Assembly (NCBI RefSeq): GCF_002435945.1
Contig: NZ_DIXC01000004.1
Coordinates: 54,407-118,406 of the forward strand
Length of the DNA: 64,000 nt
Reading direction: 5' to 3'
Source: Mesotoga sp. UBA6090
Lineage (GTDB): Bacteria > Thermotogota > Thermotogae > Petrotogales > Kosmotogaceae
Position numbers and translations under genes: made by a program. The notes under the pieces are model-generated. The model had not been told where the DNA came from and did no database searches. It saw nothing but the letters and a program-made list of their open reading frames with translations. Shown piece by piece: positions 25,089-31,975 of the stretch. The stretch's first letter is position 1; the number at the start of each line of letters is the position of its first letter.

Positions 25089-26183
25089 TTGCATAGTCCT
25101 AAATATCTCACAAGTGTGGACAAAATCGAGGGCCTTAGTGAAGAACAGATAAGAGAGATGAGAAGGGTGACGGAAGTTTATCCCTTTAGGGCTAACGACT
25201 ATTATCTGGGACTGATTGACTGGAAAGATCCTCATGACCCAATAAAGAGGATAATCGTGCCCGATCTCGAAGAACTTGACGAGTGGGGAGATCTAGATGC
25301 TTCACAGGAGCATAAGTACACGGTAGCTCCCGGTATGGAGCACAAATACACAGACACTGCTTTGCTGCTTGTCTCGAAGGTCTGCGGGAGCTTCTGCAGG
25401 TTCTGCTTCAGAAAGAGACTGTTTTCAGTAGAAAACAAAGAAGTTGTCAATGACGTCACGCAAGGTATAGAGTACATTAGGAAACACAAAGAGATTACGA
25501 ATGTTCTTCTCACTGGAGGAGACTCACTAATACTGTCCACAGAGAGACTCGGTGACATCGTGAGACAGCTAAGAGAAATCGACCACGTTGGCATAATCAG
25601 GTTTGGGAGTAAAATGGTCGCATTCAATCCTTACAGAATCATAAACGATCCCAATCTGCCAGAAATGATCAGCAAGTACAGTACTCAGAAGAAGAAAATC
25701 TATATAATGGCGCACTTCAACCACCCAAGAGAACTGACGGATCAAGCGGTAAAGGGCCTCAACATTTTGAGGGATGCAGGTGCCGTGATCTGCAATCAGA
25801 CTCCAATGATAAGGGGAGTCAACGACGACGTTGAGGTAATGACAGATCTATTCAAGAAGCTCTCGTTTATTGGGATTCCCCCCTATTATGTATTCCAGTG
25901 CAGACCCACAAAAGGCAATCACACCTACGCTGTCCCTGCCGAAAAAGGTTACGAGATCTTCAAAAAGTCAATAGACAGAGTCTCAGGTCTTGCCAAGAGA
26001 GCTAGATTCGTAATGTCTCATGCAACTGGAAAAATAGAGTATGTAGGACTCGATGAGAACAAAATATACATGAAGTACCATAGAGCGGCAGATCCCAGAC
26101 GATATGATCTATTCATGGCCTTCGATAGAAACCCAAATGCCTATTGGCTAGATGATTACGTGGACCCGGATTCACTTGTCTAA
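25089..26183 (+). CDS. KamA-family radical SAM protein (lysine 2,3-aminomutase-like)
   Basis: About 364 residues. The radical-SAM cluster motif is CGSFCRFCF (C-x3-C-x2-C) near residue 100, preceded by a KamA-type YTDTALLLVSKVC. NVLLTGGDSLILS, HFNHPRELTDQAVKGLNILRDAGAVICNQTPMIRGVND and PPYYVFQCRPTKGNHTYAVP follow the lysine 2,3-aminomutase/EpmB pattern. I cannot find the PGGGGK-like PLP lysine motif; the corresponding place reads FVMSHATGKIEYVG. It may be a divergent aminomutase or a different reaction type. TTG 25089 is chosen because AAGGAG lies eight bases before it; GTG codons at 25080 and 25083 are too close to it. Confidence 0.85.
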   Translation: MHSPKYLTSVDKIEGLSEEQIREMRRVTEVYPFRANDYYLGLIDWKDPHDPIKRIIVPDLEELDEWGDLDASQEHKYTVAPGMEHKYTDTALLLVSKVCGSFCRFCFRKRLFSVENKEVVNDVTQGIEYIRKHKEITNVLLTGGDSLILSTERLGDIVRQLREIDHVGIIRFGSKMVAFNPYRIINDPNLPEMISKYSTQKKKIYIMAHFNHPRELTDQAVKGLNILRDAGAVICNQTPMIRGVNDDVEVMTDLFKKLSFIGIPPYYVFQCRPTKGNHTYAVPAEKGYEIFKKSIDRVSGLAKRARFVMSHATGKIEYVGLDENKIYMKYHRAADPRRYDLFMAFDRNPNAYWLDDYVDPDSLV

Positions 26184-26195
26184 TAGAGTGGTCTA

Positions 26196-26219
26196 GAAGG
26201 GCGGTTTCTGCCGTCCTTC
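26196..26219. terminator. Hairpin between convergent genes
   Basis: GAAGGGCGG and CCGTCCTTC form a nine-pair stem (one G-T pair) with loop TTTCTG. No T tract on either side; it may act as a bidirectional terminator for the KamA-like and thioesterase genes. Confidence 0.35.
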
Positions 26220-26955
26220 ATATCCACTCAGTCCTGGCCAATGTCAGCAATCTTTCGCCGTTACTTATCCGGTGCATTCCCTCAACGAAATTACTGCATT
26301 TTCTGAACGTGCCAGTTATTACAACCTCATCATCTCTTCTTGACTCGTGTATGTATCTAATAGCAAGCCTTCGCAGATGCCTGTTCTCGATCTCTTTCGG
26401 AACTGTTTCAATTATCCATTTGACATACGATACATTGTTTGAATGTCCATTTGTGTCTAAATCGGACTGGCGGACTCTTAGAGAGACTTCCCTATCCGCA
26501 GCTTCCGGTTCGGGAATTTTCGTGAAAGAGAGAGGTTGATGGAAGTCTGTGTCAACACCGTATCTTCTGTAGAACTCTTCCCCTATCCGCACTGGTCTCC
26601 GCTTCTTCTGATCGATCAGAATCCACTGGGAATCGGCTTCTACAATGCATGCACCTGAAGTATCATGGATTTCGAAACGCCTGTAAGCGTAGTACCTGTC
26701 CATCGAATGCGGAACAGTTCGAACAACGACACTTTCCATGTAGTCAGGATACCTGTCGACCCTTATTTCCCAGCGAAGCAGAAGCCATGCGTATTCTCCC
26801 CTGCTCATTACGTCGACGCCGTGGCCAATCTGCACCGTCTGCAACGTCACAACATCGTTGAAATAGTCCATAATAGATGAAATTGAAGCCTTCCAATCAT
26901 TTTTAAGCTCATAATACCGTACTCTGTAAACCTCTTCCGTTACCAGCGGTTTCAA
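26218..26955 (-). CDS. Acyl-ACP thioesterase
   Basis: A 245-residue double hot-dog protein of the FatA/FatB type. The first hot dog spans about residues 1-130, with YELKNDWKASISSIMDYFND and WLLLRWEIRVDRYPDYMESVVVRT; the second has LRVRQSDLDTNGHSNNVSYVKWIIETVP, which carries the Asn-His-Asn-Asn catalytic pattern. It releases free fatty acids from acyl-ACP. TTG start with GGAGGGAAGA upstream. In bacteria that do not export fatty acids, these enzymes are thought to tune chain length or lipid recycling. Stand-alone gene. Confidence 0.88.
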   Translation of the reverse strand: MKPLVTEEVYRVRYYELKNDWKASISSIMDYFNDVVTLQTVQIGHGVDVMSRGEYAWLLLRWEIRVDRYPDYMESVVVRTVPHSMDRYYAYRRFEIHDTSGACIVEADSQWILIDQKKRRPVRIGEEFYRRYGVDTDFHQPLSFTKIPEPEAADREVSLRVRQSDLDTNGHSNNVSYVKWIIETVPKEIENRHLRRLAIRYIHESRRDDEVVITGTFRKCSNFVEGMHRISNGERLLTLARTEWI

Positions 26956-27047
26956 ATCTTCCCTCCATGGTTATGTCTGTGCTTCACATAATGATATGCT
27001 CTATCTGTGAGCAGATGTTTCTAATTGTAGCGGGCCATGACGGTGGT

Positions 27048-27372
27048 ATGAATATGATAGCATTCTGTGGCATAGACTGCACGCAGTGCGAGACATACAG
27101 AGCCGCTTTAGCTAACGATTATTCGTTGAGGAGAGAAACTGCAGATTTGTGGTCGAAAGACTTTGGATTCGATATTGCATTCTCCGAAATCAATTGCTGC
27201 GGCTGTCACAGCGAAATACGCTTCAAACTATGCGATGGATGCCCCTTCAAGAGCTGTTGTGAAGAGAAAGGGATTTCTAACTGCGGGGAATGAGACAAGT
27301 ATCCGTGAAAACCTTGGAAAGGTTCTTGAGATCATTACCCGGAGCGAAGCCACGACTGGATTTAATTCTTGA
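27048..27372 (+). pseudogene. DUF3795 protein gene with premature TGA and frameshift
   Basis: The first 82 codons encode a typical DUF3795 cysteine-rich protein: MIAFCGIDCTQCETYRAAL, SEINCCGCHSE and LCDGCPFKSCCEEKG. The frame then meets TGA at 27291-27293, exactly where the family has Cys after NCGE. The next in-frame residues DKYP are again followed by TGA at the next conserved Cys. Two bases appear to be missing there, because the family-like tail ENLGKVLEII continues in the +1 frame and stops at 27372. This fits a decayed or wrongly sequenced gene. Selenocysteine decoding is unlikely, since a third TGA follows in the original frame. The truncated 82-residue product could still fold around its first Cys cluster. 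Confidence 0.7.
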
Positions 27373-27547
27373 ACAACGACACGGTTCCTCCGATCAGGAA
27401 CGCTAATCAAAGATTCTAGGTGTGCCGCTCAATTCTGAAAGACCTTAAGAGAATCGCCTTTCGAGGGCTTATGCCTCTTGCCCGACATTATCTTGCTCCG
27501 TTTGTGGCCTTGGTATTTTTAGGATCCATTGTGCATGTCATATGTCT

Positions 27548-27738
27548 TGGCACAAAAATGAACTTATGTTAATAATGTTTGTGGGTATTAAACTATAAGC
27601 AACTGATCCTGCATTATTTCGCCTTATTAACACAAGGTGATATTAATGAAAACAAACTAGAATTATTATAGTTTATAACCCCCCTATCCCCCTTAGATAG
27701 GAACCCCATATAGTCCGGATCTAATGATCCGGCTTTTT
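27548..27738 (+). ncRNA. Possible terminated leader or small RNA upstream of threonine aldolase
   Basis: TTGGCA (27548-27553), 18 bases, AATAAT (27572-27577) resembles a promoter. About 140 bases further on, CCGGATC/GATCCGG (27715-27732) plus CTTTTTC forms a good intrinsic terminator. No convincing gene lies between them, only a four-codon ORF behind AAGGTGAT near 27643. The unit could be a small RNA or an attenuated leader of the threonine aldolase gene. I recognise no riboswitch class. Confidence 0.35.
27715..27738 (+). terminator. Rho-independent terminator upstream of threonine aldolase
   Basis: CCGGATC (27715-27721), loop TAAT, GATCCGG (27726-27732), then CTTTTTC. It stands in the 425-base intergenic region with no plus-strand gene close before it apart from the broken DUF3795 gene. 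Confidence 0.75.
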
Positions 27739-27797
27739 CTTTACTTAACGGTTCTGGTTTATAATTGTTTTCATAACAAACCTTTGGAGGTGCCGTC

Positions 27798-28835
27798 GTG
27801 AAGTGGATAGACATCAGAAGTGATACAGTTACGGTCCCCGGCGAAGAAATGCGCCGGGTAATGGCCGATGCGGAAGTGGGAGACGACGTTTATGGAGACG
27901 ATCCGACAGTAAACAGGCTGGAAGAGATAGCCTCGGGAATACTCGGAAAAGAGGCCGCACTCTTTGTCCCATCCGGAACCTTTGGAAATCAACTTTCAAT
28001 CCTGACACATACGTTAAGGGGCGATGAGGTGATCATACCTGCTTCAAATCACATCATTGTTCACGAGGCAGGTGCTTCTGCTGTGATAGCCGGAGTTCAA
28101 ATGAGAACTCTTGATTGTGACGACGGCATGCCTTCGGTGGAAAGAATCAGGAAAGCGATCAGGTCTGAAGATCTTCACTATCCTAGAACGGGACTAATCT
28201 GCCTGGAGAATGCACATTCCAGCGGACGTTTACTCCCCATGGAATACTTGAAGGAAGTCTACGAACTTGCGAGAAAGAGAAGTGTTCCTCTCCATCTTGA
28301 CGGTGCAAGAATCTTCAACGCCGCGATTGCTGCTGAAGTAAGCCCGGCAGAAATCGCTGCTCAGTCCGATTCAGTCATGTTCTGTCTATCTAAAGGTCTC
28401 GGAGCACCGATAGGTTCAATGCTAGTCGGCACGAAAGAGTTCATAAAAAAGGCTAGAAAGGGAAGAAAGATTATGGGCGGTGCTATGCGCCAGGCCGGGA
28501 TTATTGCCGCTGCAGGAATTTTCGCTCTGGAGAGAATGATCGATCGTCTCTCAGTAGATCACAGAAACGCAAGATTTCTCGCCGAAGGTCTGTCAACGAT
28601 ACCTGGCATCGAGGTTTTCTCTGAAAGGCTCGACATAAACATGGTCTTTTTCAAGCTCACTAACAAGGTACGTTCACGACTAATAGTTGAGACGCTTCTA
28701 GAAAAGGGTATAAAGATCAATCCTCCCGAGGGTGGTGAATGGCGATTCGTGACGAATCTGAACGTTTCACGAGACGATCTTGAAAGAGTCATCATAGAAT
28801 TCGAAAGAGCTCTCAAAGTTGCCTTAGGAGGCTAG
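27798..28835 (+). CDS. ltaE: L-threonine aldolase
   Basis: A 345-residue fold-type I PLP enzyme. It begins WIDIRSDTVTVPGEEMR with GDDVYGDDPTVNRLEE, the standard low-specificity threonine aldolase N terminus; FVPSGTFGNQL and IPASNHIIVHEAGA line the cofactor site; LHLDGARIFNAA holds the PLP aspartate and FCLSKGLGAPIGS the Schiff-base lysine. It cleaves threonine (or allo-threonine) to glycine and acetaldehyde, consistent with the amino-acid-fermenting theme of the window. GTG start behind GGAGGTG. A TATAAT at 27760-27765 may belong to its promoter. The 3' end overlaps the convergent HAD gene. Confidence 0.94.
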   Translation: MKWIDIRSDTVTVPGEEMRRVMADAEVGDDVYGDDPTVNRLEEIASGILGKEAALFVPSGTFGNQLSILTHTLRGDEVIIPASNHIIVHEAGASAVIAGVQMRTLDCDDGMPSVERIRKAIRSEDLHYPRTGLICLENAHSSGRLLPMEYLKEVYELARKRSVPLHLDGARIFNAAIAAEVSPAEIAAQSDSVMFCLSKGLGAPIGSMLVGTKEFIKKARKGRKIMGGAMRQAGIIAAAGIFALERMIDRLSVDHRNARFLAEGLSTIPGIEVFSERLDINMVFFKLTNKVRSRLIVETLLEKGIKINPPEGGEWRFVTNLNVSRDDLERVIIEFERALKVALGG

Positions 28836-29472
28836 GCAACTCCTCTAGGCTTTCTATTCTGGGCACGTAGTCAAAATAGGATTTGGATCTATCGATAAGT
28901 ATTCCCTTTATTCCGGCGCCGGAAGCTCCCAGCATATCGACCTGAATACTGTCGCCAACAAAGACCACCTCGGTTTTATCTAGTCCTATAAGAGATAAGA
29001 TCTTTTCGAAGATCTCTTCAGAAGGCTTGTATGATCTCGCAGTCTCCGAAGTCAACAGCACGTGGTGAGGAATTCTGTTTCTCTCAATCACTTTCTTGAC
29101 GAAGACATCATCGGCGTTAGTGAGAATCGCAGTGGTGAACTCCTTGCACATCTTCTTAAGTATCTTAGAATCTGAATAGGCAGGAAGCTTTGAAAAGGAG
29201 TCATACATGAAATTGCAGTATGATTCAATGTCCCCAGGCAGATCGTATTTTTCGATCAGTTCCGTTATCAGAAGGTAATAGTAATATCTTTCTGGCCGAA
29301 ATGGCAAACGATGACAATTCTTGAAGTGGCGTCTGTAAAGATCAACGAAATCTCGCTCGATTTCCTCTACTTCAATTCCAGAGTCTGCCGCCATCTTTGA
29401 GCAAATAGGGGTGAAGAGCCTTTTGTTACTCACAATAGTACCGAATAGATCAAAAATGATTCCTTTAATCAT
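28813..29472 (-). CDS. HAD-superfamily hydrolase
   Basis: A 219-residue phosphatase-like protein. Motif I is IIFDLFGTIVS (nucleophile Asp and acid Asp replaced by FG: D-L-F-G-T), motif II TAILTNADD, motif III lysine around RSYKPSEEIF and motif IV VVFVGDSIQVDMLGA. The DxFGT form, with Phe-Gly where DxDGT is common, is frequent in the haloacid-dehalogenase/YjjG branch, so activity as a nucleotidase or sugar phosphatase is plausible. A helical cap lies at about 15-90. Short AGG ribosome binding site. Confidence 0.9.
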   Translation of the reverse strand: MIKGIIFDLFGTIVSNKRLFTPICSKMAADSGIEVEEIERDFVDLYRRHFKNCHRLPFRPERYYYYLLITELIEKYDLPGDIESYCNFMYDSFSKLPAYSDSKILKKMCKEFTTAILTNADDVFVKKVIERNRIPHHVLLTSETARSYKPSEEIFEKILSLIGLDKTEVVFVGDSIQVDMLGASGAGIKGILIDRSKSYFDYVPRIESLEELPSLLRQL

Positions 29473-29605
29473 ACCTGTTCTCCATCATCGGGCTCTTAGA
29501 TTTAGTCTATCTAATTCTGTATAATACAATTGCAATTCTAACATCTTCGAATTGAGATCTGAGAAGATTGGCTGGCTTTCGTCCGAACTCCAGGAGGTGG
29601 TAGAT

Positions 29606-30283
29606 ATGTCAAGAGAAATGAGAATCATTTGGCTACATGACCGCCTGTCAAGCAATGATCCGGCCTCCATGAATGAATACACTGGAAAGTTCGGCATCTC
29701 CAGCCGTCAGGCTCGAAGAGATTTCAAGTACATGAGAACAAATCTGGGCGCTCCGCTAAAATACTCCCGCACTAGTAAAGAATACTTCTATTCCGAAACG
29801 TATCGGCTTCCTTCCCTCTTCGAAGACAGCATGAAGTCGCAAACAAAGAGCGAGAATCTTGTCAGCTCAATCTTTCTTAAGGCTATTAATAGAAAGAAGG
29901 CTGTGAAAGTTGTTCTTCGAGGAGGTAATGAGTTCTTCTTCAGTCCTGCCTGCTTTGACGAAAGACAAGAGCAATTTTGCGGAGTTCAAGAAGATAGTGA
30001 ACTTTGCTTTGTCAGGTCGGATGAAGTCGACAAAGTGAAGATCACAAGCAGGAGATACATTGAAGAGCCAATGCTGTGGAAGAAGCTGTTCCCTCGTGGG
30101 GCGAAGTTCAGTGAGGCTCGATTTGACTTTGAAAAGGACTTTCGTGTCTATCACTTTTTTCACTTTGGGGACCTGGTTATGTTCCTTGCCTCAAATGAAG
30201 AAGCAAGAATTACGGGACCGGAAGATGTAGTTGAGAAACTGAAAGAAGTCACCGTTAGTCTACTGAAGACCTTAGGTGCATGA
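29606..30283 (+). CDS. DeoR/WYL-type transcriptional regulator
   Basis: A 225-residue protein. The N-terminal winged helix (about 1-60) contains KFGISSRQARRDFKYMR, a DeoR-like recognition helix. The rest corresponds to a WYL-type ligand domain, with AINRKKAVKVVLRGG and ARFDFEKDF, though the W-Y-L triad is poorly conserved. WYL regulators sense nucleic acids or small ligands. I chose ATG 29606 because AGGAGGTGG precedes it. The stop is followed within two bases by the start of a secreted PqaA-like gene, so the two were one transcript and the regulator may control it. Confidence 0.82.
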   Translation: MSREMRIIWLHDRLSSNDPASMNEYTGKFGISSRQARRDFKYMRTNLGAPLKYSRTSKEYFYSETYRLPSLFEDSMKSQTKSENLVSSIFLKAINRKKAVKVVLRGGNEFFFSPACFDERQEQFCGVQEDSELCFVRSDEVDKVKITSRRYIEEPMLWKKLFPRGAKFSEARFDFEKDFRVYHFFHFGDLVMFLASNEEARITGPEDVVEKLKEVTVSLLKTLGA

Positions 30284-30284
30284 A

Positions 30285-31556
30285 ATGAAGACTGTCGTGA
30301 TTTCTCTTATGCTAATTATCGCAACCGTACTTTCAGCGCTTACAATGGACGCGTTTCTCCATTCAGATACTCTTCCCTCAAACCTTGAAGAAGGAAAGGA
30401 ATTAATTGTGCAATCGCCATCGCAAGGGCTGATAAAGATTGAGACCATGAAGTTTGATTCAGTTATATGGCAGAATATCCAGTGTCAGAATCATCTGATG
30501 ATAATAAGACCACCAAGTGTACTATCAACAGTCGCAGTAATATTCGTTGCCGGAGATTACAAGTATACGCAGGAAGAGCTTTCCATTTACAGGCTGCAAG
30601 CGCAGTAAAGCAAAGCATACGTTGCCGTGCTTTTCGATATACCAAATCAGCCACTTTTCGGCGGGTTAAGAGAGGATTGGCTGCTTAGCTACTCCTTCTC
30701 GAAGTTTATCGAAACAGGTGACTATAGCTGGCCGGCTCTGTTGCCAATGGTACAGTCAACTGTTGTTTCGATGAACCTTCTTGATGACTATATCAAGAAC
30801 ATGGGCGACAAGATTGAAGGATTCATTTTGACTGGAGGATCAAAGCGCGGCTGGACTACTTGGCTTACCGCCGCAATGGATGAGCGAATCAAAGGAATCG
30901 TTCCTATCGCGTTTGATAATCTCAATATCGCTGAACAAATGCAACACCAGCTAAGTTTCTGGGGAAGCTTCAGCCCTTCGATAAGAGAATACGTTGAGAG
31001 AGGGATACTCGACGATCTTGATAACCCTGTCAAGCGAGATCTCCTTCAATACATAGATCCTTTCACCTATCGCATGGATTTAGAAGTGCCGAAACTCATC
31101 GTTGTCGGGAGAAACGATCCCCACTGGCCCATAGACGCTTCCAAACTATACGTGGATGATCTCCCTGGTTACTTTTCGATGGTTTATGCGCCTAACGCCA
31201 GACATGGAACTGAGGTCTTCAGAGTGACACAGGCTATCAGTTCAATGATCTACCATATCAATACCAGTGAGGAATTTCCCGCTTTGAGCTGCAAAATCGT
31301 GTCTTTCGAAGAAGGTGCGAGGATTCAGCCAGTTGTAAAGAGAGGAGATGCCAAAATGAATGAACTCAGACTTTTCACGTCATCTTCTCCAGACGGAGAC
31401 TTCAGAAAATCCAGGTTCGAATTCGAAATAATAAATGAAACCCAACTAATCGAACTTTCCTTTGGACTTCCTACAGCCTATTACATCGAGGGTGTCTTCA
31501 CTTTTGGCGGAAAGGAACTTCTCATTTCCACGCCTACAGTAGTGTTTGGAAAGTGA
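30285..31556 (+). pseudogene. PhoPQ-activated pathogenicity-related (PqaA-like) protein, interrupted by in-frame TAA
   Basis: The reading frame runs from ATG 30285 through 31556 and is interrupted only by TAA at 30606-30608. Before the stop: a signal peptide (MKTVVISLMLIIATVLSAL) and VIWQNIQCQNHLMIIRPP. After it, in the same frame, SKAYVAVLFDIPNQPLFGGLREDW, FILTGGSKRGWTTWLTAA (nucleophile elbow G-G-S-K-R-G) and MDLEVPKLIVVGRNDPHW (acid region), with the His in NARHGTE. This is the PqaA alpha/beta-hydrolase family. A single-base change (CAA or AAA to TAA) explains the break. The downstream fragment has a usable GTG at 30627 but would lack the signal peptide. Confidence 0.78.
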
Positions 31557-31557
31557 C

Positions 31558-31586
31558 TTGACTCAGGCAGATATTCGAAGTACAAT
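31558..31586 (+). promoter_or_regulatory. Promoter of the metal-resistance operon
   Basis: TTGACT (31558-31563), 17 bases, TACAAT (31581-31586): five-of-six matches to the sigma-70 -10 element and four-of-six to the -35 at ideal spacing. It lies immediately before the ArsR-family repressor gene and its -10 is covered by the operator palindrome. Confidence 0.75.
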
Positions 31587-31612
31587 CAATTAGACACCCA
31601 TCTAATTGATTG
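31583..31612 (+). promoter_or_regulatory. ArsR-family operator: perfect 12-bp inverted repeat
   Basis: CAATCAATTAGA (31583-31594) and TCTAATTGATTG (31601-31612) are exact inverted repeats with a six-base spacer. The palindrome begins inside the -10 element and ends directly before the GGGAGGT ribosome binding site, so a bound dimer would block open-complex formation, as in CadC/SmtB systems. Confidence 0.8.
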
Positions 31613-31623
31613 GGAGGTAGGCA

Positions 31624-31974
31624 GTGAGCGACCTTTGCCCGAGTAGAGAAGTACATGTTGATGTAAAACAATATAGAGAGATTGCAGAGGAAGTTTCAGG
31701 CCTTTCAGAGCTTTTCAAGGTAATTTCAGACGAGACGCGAACAAAGATTATATTTCTTCTGTCTGAGGCGGAGTTATGCACTTGCGATCTGGCAGAAATT
31801 CTGGGATTGACTCTCCCGACGATTTCTCACCATCTGAAACAGCTTAAATCTTACAGACTTGTAAGAAATCGCAGGGAAGGGAAGTCAGTCTTATACTGTC
31901 TGGGTGACCATCACGTTATTGACCTCATACACATTGCCAGAGAGCATTTCCAGGAACTATCAGAGGGCGATTAG
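31624..31974 (+). CDS. ArsR/SmtB-family metal-responsive repressor (CadC-like)
   Basis: A 116-residue winged-helix protein starting at GTG behind GGGAGGT. LFKVISDETRTKIIFLLSEAELCTCDLAEILGLTLPTISHHLKQL contains the ELCTCDL alpha-3 metal site typical of CadC/ArsR sensors and the recognition helix. The N-terminal Cys in DLCPS may add a ligand, as in CadC, which binds Cd/Pb/Zn with N-terminal and ELCVCDL cysteines. The C-terminal D..H...H-like segment (DHHVIDLIHIAREH) resembles the alpha-5 site of Zn sensors. It should dissociate from the overlapping palindrome when metal binds. The ATPase gene follows one base after its stop. Confidence 0.93.
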   Translation: MSDLCPSREVHVDVKQYREIAEEVSGLSELFKVISDETRTKIIFLLSEAELCTCDLAEILGLTLPTISHHLKQLKSYRLVRNRREGKSVLYCLGDHHVIDLIHIAREHFQELSEGD

Positions 31975-31975
31975 A

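Noticed and set aside
27291..27320. Selenocysteine readthrough of the TGA codons in the DUF3795 gene
   Set aside because: A third TGA follows shortly in the same frame, and the family-like tail is in another frame, so decay explains the data better.
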